A DNA stretch of 64,000 nucleotides from Martelella alba (GCF_005217455.1 NZ_SZPQ01000015.1:99219-163218), one strand, 5' to 3'; shown: positions 1 to 9,556, numbered from the stretch's first letter. Notes: generated from the sequence alone by a model not told the origin. A program made the numbers and translations.

Positions 1-1
1 C

Positions 2-469
2 CACGCCGATCCCGCCGCCACGGTGGTGGCCGGCCAGAGTTTCGGCGGCTTGTCGGCGGTATACGCCGCTTTGCAGTGGCCGCGGACGTTCGGTCTGGCC
101 CTAAGCCAATCAGGATCGTTCTGGTGGCCTGATCGCGACCCGCTTTCCGACCCGCGGCCGGGCCATGGCGGCGAACTGTTGCGGCAACTGGAAAGGGACC
201 CGGCCGCCGGCCGCGCCTTGCATTTGTATATTGAAGCCGGCATCCGCGAGCCGTTGATCGATGGCGTCAATCAACGGCTGGTGGCGTTGCTGGCGCCTTA
301 TGCCCGGCGTATCGTCTATCGGCGCATAGAGGGCGGCCATGACGCTTTATGCTGGCGTGGCGGGCTGCTGGACGGACTGGTCGCGCTATGGACCGGCGTG
401 ACGCCGAAGGGCGCCTGCTGTTATCCGGCGCCCTTCGGCGCCCCGTCAACGGGGAAAACAAGCGGCTGA
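2..469 (+). CDS. fes: Enterochelin (ferric enterobactin) esterase Fes, C-terminal part
   Basis: Only the 3' part is in the window; the frame is open from base 2. The visible part carries the serine nucleophile elbow GQSFGG and the motif GGHDALCWRGG holding the catalytic His, both typical of the Fes alpha/beta hydrolase, which cleaves ferric catecholate siderophores in the cytoplasm to release iron. It lies tail to tail with fepC, and its last 49 bases overlap the fepC 3' end. The C-terminus runs about 20 residues beyond where E. coli Fes ends (my recollection), which suggests the original stop was lost. Family assignment is confident; the siderophore could be enterobactin or a related catecholate. 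Confidence 0.9.
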   Translation, partial: HADPAATVVAGQSFGGLSAVYAALQWPRTFGLALSQSGSFWWPDRDPLSDPRPGHGGELLRQLERDPAAGRALHLYIEAGIREPLIDGVNQRLVALLAPYARRIVYRRIEGGHDALCWRGGLLDGLVALWTGVTPKGACCYPAPFGAPSTGKTSG

Positions 470-1275
470 TATTTTTCGCGGCCCAGCGGTACGACCATGG
501 GGGTATGCGCCACCGGATCCTCAATGATCACGCAGCGCAATCCGAATACCTGCTCCACCAGCTCGGCGGTGACGATATCCGCCGGCGCGCCTTGCGCGAC
601 AATGGCGCCCTCGCGCATGGCCACCAAATGGGTGGCGTAGCGGCAGGCATGGTTCAAGTCGTGCAAAACCACCACCAGCGTATGGCCGTCGCGGCGGTTG
701 AGATGCCGCAACAACTCCAGTAAGTCGATTTGATGGGCGATATCCAGCCATGTAGTGGGTTCATCCAGCAACAGTAGCGGGGTTTGCTGGGCCAGCGCCA
801 TGGCGATCCAGACCCGCTGGCGCTGGCCGCCGGAAAGGGTATCCACCGGCAACCGTTCCAGCGCCTCGATACCGGTGGCGCGCATCGCATGGCGAACCGC
901 CGCTTCGTCCCGGGCATTCCAACGACCCAATGGCGACTGGTGGGGATAACGTCCCCGCGCCACCAAGTCTCCCACCAAAATATCTCCCGGCGCGGTGGGG
1001 TTCTGCGGCAACAGACCCAGCCTGCGGGCCACTTCCTTGGTGCGATAATGGCTGATCTCCCGGCCATCAAGCCTTACTTGTCCCTGCTCGGGGCGCAGCA
1101 GCCGGGCGAGCGCACGCAATAAAGTGGATTTGCCACAGGCGTTGGGACCGATGATGACGGTCAGTTCCCCGTCGGGAATGGACAATGACAAATCTCGGGC
1201 AATAATCTTTTTTGCGTAGCCGAGAGTGACATGTTCCGCGCCCAGGCGGGAGGGTGGCGTGTTTTCAGGACTCAT
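421..1275 (-). CDS. fepC: Ferric enterobactin ABC transporter ATP-binding protein FepC
   Basis: A 284-residue ABC ATPase that powers import of ferric catecholate through FepD/FepG. Walker A is GPNACGKST (about 43-51), the signature LSGGQ is at 147-151, and Walker B LLLLDEP follows at about 167. The conserved end DPVAHTPMVVPLG is typical of FepC and is followed by an extra tail of about 14 residues that reads into fes. The start is fixed by the ATGA overlap with the fepG stop at 1272-1275; an in-frame extension upstream to 1689 exists but would lie inside fepG. It is the last gene of a tightly overlapped fepB-D-G-C operon. Confidence 0.95.
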   Translation of the reverse strand: MSPENTPPSRLGAEHVTLGYAKKIIARDLSLSIPDGELTVIIGPNACGKSTLLRALARLLRPEQGQVRLDGREISHYRTKEVARRLGLLPQNPTAPGDILVGDLVARGRYPHQSPLGRWNARDEAAVRHAMRATGIEALERLPVDTLSGGQRQRVWIAMALAQQTPLLLLDEPTTWLDIAHQIDLLELLRHLNRRDGHTLVVVLHDLNHACRYATHLVAMREGAIVAQGAPADIVTAELVEQVFGLRCVIIEDPVAHTPMVVPLGREKYQPLVFPVDGAPKGAG

Positions 1276-2273
1276 CTCGCGCGGGTCTCCCGTATGAGCA
1301 GGGCAATGAGATAGAGGCCGCCGAGAGACACGGTAACGACCCCCACAGGGAGCTGATAGGGCGTAAATAACCGCCGGGACGCCAGATCGGCCGCCAGGAG
1401 CACCAGCGCTCCGGTCAGGGCGGCCAATGTCAGCGAGGGGGTTTGGCTGGCCGACAGACGACGGGCGATCTGGGGCGCCGCCAGGGCGACAAAGGATATC
1501 GGACCGGCGGCGGCGGTAGCCGCGGCCGTTAGCGCCACGGCCGCCAGAATCAGGCCAAAACGCGAACGCTCCACGGAAACGCCCAGGGCGCGGGCGGCGT
1601 CCTCGCCCATTTCCATAAGCCGCATAGGCCGGACCAGCCAGGATGTCAGCAGCAGCGCCGGCAGGATCATGAGCGCCGCCGGCAGGCATTTGGCCCAGGT
1701 CATGCCGTTAAGCGAGCCGGCGCTCCACAAGCCGGCGGTCATCGCCGATTCCAGCGACGCGCTGATGATGAGCCAGGTATTCAGGGCGACCAGCAACGCG
1801 CGCACGGCGATGCCGACGATAATCAACCGCAAGGTGTGGATACCGTCGCGCCAGGCCAGCAGAAAGACGGCGAGGGCGGTCAGGCCGCCGCCGGCCAGCG
1901 CGGCCGGCGGGAGCGCGGCGTCATCGCCGCCCAACGCCACGATGGCCAACAACACACCGCTGTGGGCGCCGGTGTTGAAGCCCAGCACGTCCGGGCTACC
2001 GAGGGGATTGCGCAGCAGGGATTGAAATATGCCGCCGCTGACGCCAAGGGCGGCGCCCAACATGAGCGCGGCGGCCACGCGCGGCAGCCGCCACTGAACG
2101 ACCACGGTCTGGATCGGCTCCGGCGCCAACCCGCTTAGCGCCGCGAGAACATGCGCGGCGTCAAGGGAAAGCGAGCCGGTGCCGAGCGCCGTCACCGCCA
2201 TCGCCAGGCAGCAGAGCGCCAAAAAACCGCCGGCCAATGGCCGCCGTATCCGTAAGGGGGACGGTCGGTTCAT
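1272..2273 (-). CDS. fepG: Ferric enterobactin ABC transporter permease FepG
   Basis: A 333-residue FecCD-family inner-membrane permease with many hydrophobic segments, including one near the N-terminus (about 15-35). Motifs such as GAALGVSGGIFQSLLRNPL and GPISFVALAAPQIAR are the conserved FecCD signatures that contact the ATPase. It forms the import channel with FepD. Its start shares ATGA with the fepD stop (2270-2273) and its stop shares ATGA with the fepC start, so the genes are translationally coupled. Confidence 0.94.
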   Translation of the reverse strand: MNRPSPLRIRRPLAGGFLALCCLAMAVTALGTGSLSLDAAHVLAALSGLAPEPIQTVVVQWRLPRVAAALMLGAALGVSGGIFQSLLRNPLGSPDVLGFNTGAHSGVLLAIVALGGDDAALPPAALAGGGLTALAVFLLAWRDGIHTLRLIIVGIAVRALLVALNTWLIISASLESAMTAGLWSAGSLNGMTWAKCLPAALMILPALLLTSWLVRPMRLMEMGEDAARALGVSVERSRFGLILAAVALTAAATAAAGPISFVALAAPQIARRLSASQTPSLTLAALTGALVLLAADLASRRLFTPYQLPVGVVTVSLGGLYLIALLIRETRAR

Positions 2274-3268
2274 AAGGCTTGCAGGCTCCGGTGACGGCGC
2301 ATCAGGATGATCACAAATGGCGCGCCCAAAAACGCCGTCACCACCGATACGCGCAGTTCTCCCGGCACCATCACGCGACCGGCGATATCGCCGGCCAGCA
2401 ACAGCGACGGCGTTAACAATAAGACACAGGGCAATTGCCGCCGGTGATCACTGCCGACCAGCCGGCGCGCCACGGGAGGCATCATCAAACCGATAAACGC
2501 GATGGGTCCCGCCAGGGCGGTGGCGCCGCCGCATAATAGCGTAATGGCCGCCACGCCGGCGATTTGCGTCATCCCCACCCGGGAGCCGAGTCCGGCGGCC
2601 GTCTCGTGGCCCATGGCCAGAGTATTCAATCCGCGGGCCAATCCCAAGGCCAGCAGTGTTCCAAGCAAAATTGGGCCAGCGGCGGTTTTTACCGCCGCCA
2701 TGCTGCGAATATCCAGCGAGCCGGCCTGCCAGAAACGCAAGCTGTCATAAATCAGCGGATTAAGCAGGGCGATGCCCGAGGCGACGCCTTCCAGCACCGC
2801 GCCCAGGGCTATGCCCGCCAAGGTCAGTCGCACGGGATTCACCCGTCCGCCGCCCGCCGCGCCTATCACCGTCACCAAAAATGCCGCGATTAGCGCGCCG
2901 ATTAAGGCGAACCAGAGGAAATCAGTGGCTGTAACGGCGCCGAAAAAGGCGGTACCCAGCACCATGGCGAAACCGGCGCCGGCATTGACGCCAAGAATAC
3001 CGGGATCCGCCAGGGGGTTGCCGGTCAGCGTTTGCATCAGCGAGCCGGCCAATCCCAGCGCGACGCCGGCCAGTAAGCCGGCCAGGGTCCTGGGCAGACG
3101 GGCGTCAAGGACGATAACGCAATCCGCATCGCGGCAGGTATGCGACAGCGCATGGATAACCGTGGCGGCGGGCAGGTTTTTTGCGCCCACCAGCAGGCTT
3201 AAGGCCAGCAGCAAGGCGAGCAGCAGGCATAACAGACCGATTTTCACTAGCGGGTAGCGGGCGATCAT
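2270..3268 (-). CDS. fepD: Ferric enterobactin ABC transporter permease FepD
   Basis: A 332-residue FecCD-family permease, partner of FepG. The conserved segment [19 protein letters not shown] lies in the N-terminal third and [15 protein letters not shown] in the C-terminal half. It has about nine to ten hydrophobic helices, the first at residues 7-30. It overlaps fepG downstream and fepB upstream by four bases each (ATGA). The gene order B-D-G-C lacks the entS exporter that separates fepB from fepD in E. coli (recalled order). Confidence 0.94.
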   Translation of the reverse strand: MIARYPLVKIGLLCLLLALLLALSLLVGAKNLPAATVIHALSHTCRDADCVIVLDARLPRTLAGLLAGVALGLAGSLMQTLTGNPLADPGILGVNAGAGFAMVLGTAFFGAVTATDFLWFALIGALIAAFLVTVIGAAGGGRVNPVRLTLAGIALGAVLEGVASGIALLNPLIYDSLRFWQAGSLDIRSMAAVKTAAGPILLGTLLALGLARGLNTLAMGHETAAGLGSRVGMTQIAGVAAITLLCGGATALAGPIAFIGLMMPPVARRLVGSDHRRQLPCVLLLTPSLLLAGDIAGRVMVPGELRVSVVTAFLGAPFVIILMRRHRSLQAL

Positions 3269-4236
3269 GGGCGCGAGAACAATTTTTCCAGACGCGTCAA
3301 CACATTGGACGCACTAAAGTAATCGAGCCGGAAAGTATCCCGACCCAGGGCGAAGACCTGTCCGTCGCGTACTGCCGGCAAATGGGCCAGGAACGGGTTG
3401 GCCCGCAGCGCGTCCGCATCCGCCTTTTCAGCGGCGAACAACAGCAATGTGCGGCCGTTTAGCCCGTCGGCCAGATTCTCGCCGGACAATTGCAGAATAT
3501 CCCGGCGTTGCCCCATGCTGTGTCCGGTTGACAGATTCGCGGGGGGTTTGGCCAGGGAAAAGCCCAGTTGCGCCAGCAAACGCCCCTGGGGCGAGTCGGC
3601 GGTCCAAAGATTGGCGCCTTTGCCATCGCGCAAATAGACCAGTGCGGACACGGGTTGCGGCGGCGACGCCAACCGTTGGCCGAGCGTCCGCACACGGACA
3701 TCGAACGCATCGACGATGTGCGCCGCCTGCGTTTCGTGGCCGGTGGCCCGTCCCAGCACGACCGCTAACTGCTGCCAGCTCTGGTTGTCGTAATTCAGCA
3801 CCAGCACCGGCGCGATGGCCGACAGTTGAGGGTAAAGACGCAGGGCGGAATCACCGCCGGTGGCCGACATGACAATCAGATCAGGCGCTTCGCCGGCAAT
3901 GGCCTCGGCGTCCGGTTCGCCGATATAAAGCCGCTTAACGCCGCGCTGACGCGCCACATCTCCCCATTGACGTAAAAAACCCAGCTGGTCGGCAACGGCA
4001 TTGTTCGGGGTGGTGGCGCCGCTGGCGATGACCGGCGCATCAATGGCCAGCAAGGTCCCCGTGAGCGTCACGCTGGTGGACAGGATGCGTTTCGGCGCCT
4101 GTTGCAAAACGATATCGCCGCGCGTGCCGGCGATCCGGCGGGGCCAATCAGCGGCGTTGCCTCTGTGAGATAGCGTTAGCAGGACAATCGCGCCCAGAGA
4201 AAACAAGACCCTACTGCGAAACGTCGCGCCGAACAT
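3265..4236 (-). CDS. fepB: Ferric enterobactin periplasmic binding protein FepB
   Basis: A 323-residue periplasmic substrate-binding protein that takes ferric catecholate from the outer-membrane receptor to FepDG. A Sec signal peptide covers about residues 1-28 (hydrophobic [13 protein letters not shown], then NAADWP). The mature start ADWPRRI and the block [20 protein letters not shown] match E. coli FepB closely as I remember it. It is the first gene of the operon and lies just downstream of a Fur-box-like sequence, so iron-repressed expression is expected. The start at 4236 leaves a normal-length signal peptide. Confidence 0.94.
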   Translation of the reverse strand: MFGATFRSRVLFSLGAIVLLTLSHRGNAADWPRRIAGTRGDIVLQQAPKRILSTSVTLTGTLLAIDAPVIASGATTPNNAVADQLGFLRQWGDVARQRGVKRLYIGEPDAEAIAGEAPDLIVMSATGGDSALRLYPQLSAIAPVLVLNYDNQSWQQLAVVLGRATGHETQAAHIVDAFDVRVRTLGQRLASPPQPVSALVYLRDGKGANLWTADSPQGRLLAQLGFSLAKPPANLSTGHSMGQRRDILQLSGENLADGLNGRTLLLFAAEKADADALRANPFLAHLPAVRDGQVFALGRDTFRLDYFSASNVLTRLEKLFSRP

Positions 4237-4261
4237 ATCATCAGCATCCCTATTATTAATT

Positions 4262-4280
4262 ATAAATGCGTATCATTTTC
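4262..4280 (-). promoter_or_regulatory. Fur box upstream of fepB
   Basis: Read on the minus strand this 19-mer is GAAAATGATACGCATTTAT and matches 13 of 19 positions of the consensus GATAATGATAATCATTATC. It lies 26 bases upstream of the fepB start, in an AT-rich stretch suited to a promoter. Iron-dependent repression by Fur is inferred. Confidence 0.7.
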
Positions 4281-4420
4281 ATTGCTCAAGAGACAAAAGT
4301 CCAGACATTCGCGGCAATACTTGTCATGGCGGCCCGCCGCGTCAGCGGGACGATGTTTTGCGCGGCGGCGGTAATTTGCTAAAGTGCCGCTATATTGAGC
4401 CAAAGGCATACAGGCATGCT

Positions 4421-4870
4421 ATGAACGATTCCCAGCGCGACCCGGATGCGGGTCTTTTCGCCATGGCGGTAGAGCTACGCTTGCTTATCGGCAATCTGGG
4501 ACGGCGGCTGCGGGAACAATCCCATCCCGGTGATTATACCTTGTCGCAAAAAGCGGTAATTTTACGTCTTGAACGGGAAGGACCGGCCACAGTGACCGCC
4601 CTGGCCCGCGCCGAAGGCATGCGTCCGCAGTCGATGGGCGCCACCGTGGCGTCCCTGGAAGCGGCGGGCCTGATTGCCGGCGCGCCGGATCCGTCCGACG
4701 GCCGCCAGACTTTGCTCTTTCTGACCGAGGGCTGCCGCGCGTTACTGAAGTCGAGCCGGGAAGCGAGGGAAGACTGGTTGTATCATGCCGTTATCGAGCG
4801 TTTCGCCCCCCATGAGCGCGAACAGTTGGCCACCGCCATCGACTTGCTCAAGCGGTTGACCCGCCCCTGA
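4421..4870 (+). CDS. MarR-family transcriptional regulator
   Basis: A 149-residue winged-helix protein of typical MarR length. The DNA-binding core spans about residues 35-100: ATVTALARAEGMRPQSMGAT is the helix-turn-helix and DPSDGRQTLLFLTEG is the wing with the family-typical D-x-S-D-x-R. The start is the ATG at 4421 with a weak AGGC ribosome site; an upstream in-frame ATG at 4358 would add 21 residues not usual for MarR. It is divergent from fepB with about 180 bases between. The ligand and targets cannot be told from sequence. Confidence 0.85.
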   Translation: MNDSQRDPDAGLFAMAVELRLLIGNLGRRLREQSHPGDYTLSQKAVILRLEREGPATVTALARAEGMRPQSMGATVASLEAAGLIAGAPDPSDGRQTLLFLTEGCRALLKSSREAREDWLYHAVIERFAPHEREQLATAIDLLKRLTRP

Positions 4871-5012
4871 CGTACCGGCCTTTATTAGCGCCGCCGCTTG
4901 AGACGGGTTGCCGGCGTCTTGCCCCGCCCATAACGCTGCCCGGGTTAGCTTGGGCAGCGCCCCGCCAGCGGACCAAAAAATTTGGGGGTCATTTATTCAG
5001 GAATGACAACAG

Positions 5013-5030
5013 GTTAATTATTTAATTAAC
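5013..5030. promoter_or_regulatory. AT-rich perfect palindrome upstream of the DUF1471 gene
   Basis: GTTAATTA-TT-TAATTAAC is an 18-base perfect palindrome about 110 bases before the bhsA-like start. It resembles a dimeric-regulator operator or part of an AT-rich promoter. No named regulator can be assigned. Confidence 0.4.
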
Positions 5031-5047
5031 GATGATTAATAAAAATT

Positions 5048-5066
5048 CTTGACCCTGGCGGTCAAG
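5048..5066. promoter_or_regulatory. Second palindrome, CTTGACC-ctggc-GGTCAAG, upstream of the DUF1471 gene
   Basis: Seven-base arms flank a five-base spacer, about 75 bases before the 5142 start. It could be an operator or a small stem-loop in the leader. Together with the AT palindrome at 5013 it suggests dedicated control of the downstream stress gene. Function is inferred. Confidence 0.4.
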
Positions 5067-5141
5067 GTGTCTATCATTTGTTTATCGATCGTTAATAAAT
5101 TAATAATCTCTATGAATAATAACCTAAAGAGCGTATTTGTT

Positions 5142-5399
5142 ATGAAAAACCTGAAATATACCATCGCCGCCATCGCACTGACCACTTTGCCATTCGGGAG
5201 CTTTGCCGCCCTGCAAGTAAACGCCGCCCCGGCCAACCAACGGCAGGTCGGCGTTATCAGCACCAGCGGCGGCCACGATATCACCTCCGTGGAAAACCAG
5301 TTGGCGGAAAAAGCCAGCCAGTCCGGCGCCAAATCTTTCCGTGTCACTTCCATCACGGGAAATAACCTGATGCACGGCACGGCGGAACTCTACCAATAA
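5142..5399 (+). CDS. DUF1471 periplasmic stress protein, BhsA/McbA type
   Basis: An 85-residue exported protein. The signal peptide covers residues 1-22 (MKNLKYTIAAIALTTLPFG then SFAA), followed by the DUF1471 fold with the hallmark KSFRVTSITGNNLMHGTAELY at the C-terminus. E. coli relatives (BhsA, McbA, YhcN) act in biofilm and stress responses at the outer membrane or periplasm; the exact role is unknown. In-frame ATGs at 5112 and 5049 exist, but 5142 gives the standard signal peptide and length. A strong terminator follows. Confidence 0.85.
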   Translation: MKNLKYTIAAIALTTLPFGSFAALQVNAAPANQRQVGVISTSGGHDITSVENQLAEKASQSGAKSFRVTSITGNNLMHGTAELYQ

Positions 5400-5451
5400 G
5401 CGTATTCGCCGTAAGGCCCGGCATGATAGCCGCCCTGGCGGGCATGCATTG

Positions 5452-5493
5452 AAAAACGCCGACGGAATTTGACTGTTCCGTCGGCGTTTTTTT
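5452..5493 (+). terminator. Rho-independent terminator after the DUF1471 gene
   Basis: Arms AACGCCGACGGAA and TTCCGTCGGCGTT form a perfect GC-rich stem around an 8-base loop, followed by a run of T. A-tracts on the other side make it potentially bidirectional, though the minus-strand gene at 5629 reads toward it from 135 bases away. Confidence 0.9.
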
Positions 5494-5628
5494 ATGGCAT
5501 CCGCGCCGGCTGTTTTCGCCACACAAGGGAAGCCCAGGCAGTTTTGCCGAGCGCCGGCCCCGGATGGCGCATGATGTCATACGCCAATACGATCGAAAAA
5601 ACAGATCGGGCATGGTCCGTCGGGGCGC

Positions 5629-8600
5629 CTAGGACTTCTGATCAAAGATAAGCGTCAACAGCAGTTGGATGAGCAGGGCGTCCTTTGGCCCGGCGGTTGT
5701 GGCGCGTTTGAGACGTCCGCGCCGTTCGGCGGCAATATCCAGGATGTATTTAACGACATTGTCCGCATTCATCATCATGACGTTCGCTTTGAACATATCG
5801 TCGTTCGCCAGCGCCCGGTAAATGGTCTCGTCGTCGATAATATTGCCGGCGGGCCGTAACAACAGGGTATTGAGGTTTTTTTTCACATGCGCCAGATCAA
5901 GAATACGGTTCGCCATGGCATTTTCAAATTGCATCAAAGGGGTTTGCGGACTGCCATGACTTAAGGTGATGGTATCAATCAGCATTGTATCGTCCGTGCC
6001 GGCGGCCAGATGGGAGATTTCATGCAACACGGTATGAACCAGTTCGTCCTGATGTAGCGTGTAGCCCCGTTCCACCCGATCGGCAATGATGAAAATCCTT
6101 TGTTGGGGATCGCCGGGGATCACGAATCCCAAATCGCCATAACACAGTTCATGCCCGTTCAATGTGGACGGATAATTGCCGGCGCTGTCGGCGGTCCTTA
6201 GAGAGGACACGATAACAGTATTACGATGCAGGTGCTCCTGTAGCGCTATGGCTCTTTCCAGCACATGGGCAAGTCTCGTGGTGGCTTTATCGATGATCTC
6301 CAGGTTCGAGATGCCCAGCGCCTCGGCGAAATAGGCGTCAAGCCAGAACTTTCGACCGGCTTGCTGGGCGGCGCCCCGCAGATAATCCAACGCCGTTTCC
6401 ATGATAGCCAAGCCGGCCGTAAAAGCTTGCGTAACCTTAACCTGGGCATCGGCCAGGTAGGGGTAGCTCACGATGGCGCGGTTTTTGTTCAGACCGCGAA
6501 CCTTGATGTAAGGTTTGCCGTAAAAAGCCTCGAACAACTCATATTCCACCATTATGGCGATCTTACGATGAGGTTGATACAACTTCAGGTATATCGGCAT
6601 GAAATCGGTGAACGGTTGCCAGTCACTGGCCAAACCCACGGCCATGGGTACCGGTGGCGCCGCGCTACGGCTGTCCGAGCGGGGATAAACCGCATACATT
6701 CTTCTAATATCCGACGGGTCGTGGCGATGCGGCGGCCAGGACAGGCGCAATCCGGCGGCAATATCGGTCGGTACCCTGACCAGGCGGTTTTCCTCAAGGA
6801 TATATTTAGGACCGTAAACACCCGTGTGTTCCGGCGTCAGCGCCATATAGACGTTTTGTTCCCGCCAGCGATCGCCGTCCAGTTTTATCGCCAGCAACCG
6901 TCTTTTCCCCGTTGCCGCGATAATGATATCGCCCTGGCGCTCGGCCGGCAGCCTGGCGAACAGTTCCGGCTTGCTCAGCTTGGGCAGCGCGGTTTTCAAC
7001 GCCGGCAGACGATGGAACAGGGCCTGTCCCAGGGCAAGGGCCTGGGTCGCGGACGATCGGCCAAGGGTATACATCGATTCAATGCCGGGATCGAGCGCCT
7101 GGCGCAGCCCCAGGCCAAAACGCAGCCATTCCCTGAGGCTCATCTCATCCGCCGCCCGCGCAATACCGTAGCGGATGAATTGCCTGCCCGCGTCGGCGAT
7201 GGCTTTTCTCAGCGGCAGTTCGGCCAGCATCGCCCCGCGCATGCCGGCGAGCGCCACCTTGCCCCCCGTCGCCAGCGCGCGGCTCATTTGCAAAGACAGC
7301 CGGAAGCTGTGCCCCAATAACGGAACGAACGCCAGGGCATCAGCCGTGCAGGTCAATGCCGCTTCTGCTTTACGGCCTTGTCGCGATGCGGTGACGCAAC
7401 TGTAAAAGGGAATGACGGACAAGAAGAAATCTTCAATTTTTTCCGCCGAGGTTCGCTGGTAGCCATACTCGTTCAATTGATGGAGCAGCCTGTCCCGATT
7501 TCGCGTGGCGAGGAAGGTGATGAGATCCGCAAGCCGGTCGGTTTGCGCCGGCGGCAGCGTATCGTCGTGCGGCAACAGTTTCAGCGCATAAGTCTCATCC
7601 AGACGCGCTTTATCCGCCTCGCCGACCAAGGTGCGATAATAATCGGCATTTTCATCGATCCGCTGGAGGCGGTACTGGTTTTCCTGGACGGAGATAGCGT
7701 AAATACGGACCTGATTGCCTTGCGACGCTTTGAATACATTGGTCTGCGGCGAAGGGGCGATGATATCCAGGTGATCGTGCGTGTCGACCGCGGGCAGGAT
7801 AGCCGGTAGATAGGGCCGCGCGCCGCCCTTTTGAAAAATGAAGGATAATAACTCCAAGGACGCGTGACGAATGAAATCCTGTTCCATGGTTGGAAGCGCC
7901 TCCGCCAGCAACGTCAGTAACATATGGTCGACGGTAAAAAACTGGGCGGCGATTTTACGGTTCTGTTCGAAAAAGAGTTTGTCGAGATACGCGCTGGGGC
8001 ACACCGCCAGTGTTTTGCAAAATTCGGTTCGCGTGCGGTAATACTGCAAAGATCGGTTGAATATCATTAATGGATCGCGTTCTTCTTCGTACCGGTCTTT
8101 TATCGCCTGCAATTCCCGCATGGCCTTGACTTCAAGAGTGGCGTTCCTGGTGACGCGCCATTCCAACAGGGCATGCGGGTTTTGCATGGCATGGCGGATC
8201 ATGGCGGGTAGATAAAAAAAGCTGATCCAGTGTACCGGCACCGCCTGTTCTTTCCATTGCAGAAAGATCATGCGTCCCAGCGCGGCGGCCTCCTGATCGG
8301 TGGGCGGCGGTTGCAGACCGCCCAGGACATTGGCGAACGCGAGACCGGCGTGGACATCCATCCATTCCAGATCATGGGTGTCGACCGGCCAATGCGCGGT
8401 GGCGGCCAGCAAGGGATATTCCATCGTAACGACATGTTCTTTGACGAACCGGATATCATCCTGTCCGTCCTGTGGTGTGTCTTCGCCGAAAAATTGGAGC
8501 AGGGCGATCTGGACGCGTCCTGCAAGAAAGGCCAGCACATCCGGGTTTTGGTACTGATGCCGGGCGATGGTCATGATGATGAAATCCGAGAGACTTTCGC

Positions 8601-9450
8601 CGAAGATATTGACGTTTAGCCAGCGGTATACGGCCACTTTACCCGCCGGCCGCGAATACGGCATGGCGACTCCGGGCTGGCGGGTTTCCGGCGACGTGAG
8701 GGTTTCCGCCAGGCTGTCGATGTCCGCGTTTTCTTCCCGCAGAAGACGGAGAGTCGATTTCACCAATAGGGAAGGCGAGGGGTCGATGCGATAGCGGTCA
8801 TCGCCGGTGCGATTGAAAAAAAAACGGGCCACTTTGCCATTGACGCCGGCGAAGGCGTCAGTTGTGTCCCGTTCCGCGGCCGCCAGCGCGGGTTCGTGGC
8901 GTCGCGCGCGTTTGGCGGCGGCGGCGGAAAGCCCGGATTTCCCGGCCGAGGGATGGGACGCGGCCGTTCTCACTGGCCGTAGAGGCGGCCGGCCGGCGCC
9001 ATGGCCGGAAAGCGGACAGAGCGCCATTCGATCCCGCCGTCTTGGAAAGCCGCATGGATCAGGCGGCGCGGTAATGCCGTTATCGGCCCAGAATGCCGCC
9101 GGCGGATATCCGCCGGCGACACGGGTAGCGTTCCCCTCTACATGCGTCGCCCCCGCGAAAGTTTTGCCGCCGGTCGGGTTTATGGCGCCACGCGCCGGCG
9201 CGAACGCGGAAAGAAGCGTAAGCGCGGAGAGTACGGCCGCCGCTTTGGGGGGAAGTGGTTTGTTTTTCTCGACCGAGGGGGAAATATTGGCGGCCTGGCA
9301 TAATTGATAGAGTTGTTTTCCTTTTTTTTGCGCGCGGCATTCCCTTGTCAAATATGATATTGGTTGGCAGTCGTTATTATTTTTCTTATATTTAACATTT
9401 GCATGATTACCGATAGCCAATCGTTGCTGGCATAATGATGATATTGGCAT
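5629..9450 (-). CDS. Large exported toxin/effector-like protein with HEISH zinc-metalloprotease motif
   Basis: A 1273-residue protein. The ATG at 9450 follows GGAGGAAT, a good but closely spaced ribosome site, and precedes an unusually long polar N-region of about 65 residues. A hydrophobic signal-like segment (about 68-85, AAAVLSALTLLSAFAP) then ends in ARGA. A low-complexity Arg/Ala/Pro stretch (about 120-200) follows. A central segment with FFLSVIPFYSCVTASRQG and FVPLLGHSF resembles the hydrophobic middle regions of large secreted toxins in Pseudomonas, Photorhabdus and relatives (recollection). Near the C-terminus HTVLHEISHLAAGTDD (HEISH at 1143-1147) fits an HExxH zinc site with a nearby Asp that could be a third ligand, as in aspzincin-like proteases. 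It stands alone with no visible immunity or secretion gene. Function is inferred; a housekeeping role seems unlikely. Confidence 0.6.
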   Translation of the reverse strand: MPISSLCQQRLAIGNHANVKYKKNNNDCQPISYLTRECRAQKKGKQLYQLCQAANISPSVEKNKPLPPKAAAVLSALTLLSAFAPARGAINPTGGKTFAGATHVEGNATRVAGGYPPAAFWADNGITAPPDPCGFPRRRDRMALCPLSGHGAGRPPLRPVRTAASHPSAGKSGLSAAAAKRARRHEPALAAAERDTTDAFAGVNGKVARFFFNRTGDDRYRIDPSPSLLVKSTLRLLREENADIDSLAETLTSPETRQPGVAMPYSRPAGKVAVYRWLNVNIFGESLSDFIIMTIARHQYQNPDVLAFLAGRVQIALLQFFGEDTPQDGQDDIRFVKEHVVTMEYPLLAATAHWPVDTHDLEWMDVHAGLAFANVLGGLQPPPTDQEAAALGRMIFLQWKEQAVPVHWISFFYLPAMIRHAMQNPHALLEWRVTRNATLEVKAMRELQAIKDRYEEERDPLMIFNRSLQYYRTRTEFCKTLAVCPSAYLDKLFFEQNRKIAAQFFTVDHMLLTLLAEALPTMEQDFIRHASLELLSFIFQKGGARPYLPAILPAVDTHDHLDIIAPSPQTNVFKASQGNQVRIYAISVQENQYRLQRIDENADYYRTLVGEADKARLDETYALKLLPHDDTLPPAQTDRLADLITFLATRNRDRLLHQLNEYGYQRTSAEKIEDFFLSVIPFYSCVTASRQGRKAEAALTCTADALAFVPLLGHSFRLSLQMSRALATGGKVALAGMRGAMLAELPLRKAIADAGRQFIRYGIARAADEMSLREWLRFGLGLRQALDPGIESMYTLGRSSATQALALGQALFHRLPALKTALPKLSKPELFARLPAERQGDIIIAATGKRRLLAIKLDGDRWREQNVYMALTPEHTGVYGPKYILEENRLVRVPTDIAAGLRLSWPPHRHDPSDIRRMYAVYPRSDSRSAAPPVPMAVGLASDWQPFTDFMPIYLKLYQPHRKIAIMVEYELFEAFYGKPYIKVRGLNKNRAIVSYPYLADAQVKVTQAFTAGLAIMETALDYLRGAAQQAGRKFWLDAYFAEALGISNLEIIDKATTRLAHVLERAIALQEHLHRNTVIVSSLRTADSAGNYPSTLNGHELCYGDLGFVIPGDPQQRIFIIADRVERGYTLHQDELVHTVLHEISHLAAGTDDTMLIDTITLSHGSPQTPLMQFENAMANRILDLAHVKKNLNTLLLRPAGNIIDDETIYRALANDDMFKANVMMMNADNVVKYILDIAAERRGRLKRATTAGPKDALLIQLLLTLIFDQKS

Positions 9451-9556
9451 ATTCCTCCAATGAATTTAGAAAAAAGATATTCCGTTCAGCCGACATGGTA
9501 CTTCTAACTTACGCGCAAATCAATTATCAAGCAGTATTGAAATGACCCTACATTTA

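Noticed and set aside
1276..1689. Longer FepC start
   Set aside because: It would lie wholly within fepG; the ATGA overlap at 1272-1275 gives a FepC of normal length.
5452..5493. Possible CRISPR-like or REP element
   Set aside because: It is a single stem with a T-run, so a plain terminator explains it. No CRISPR arrays, rRNA genes or convincing tRNA genes were seen anywhere in the window.
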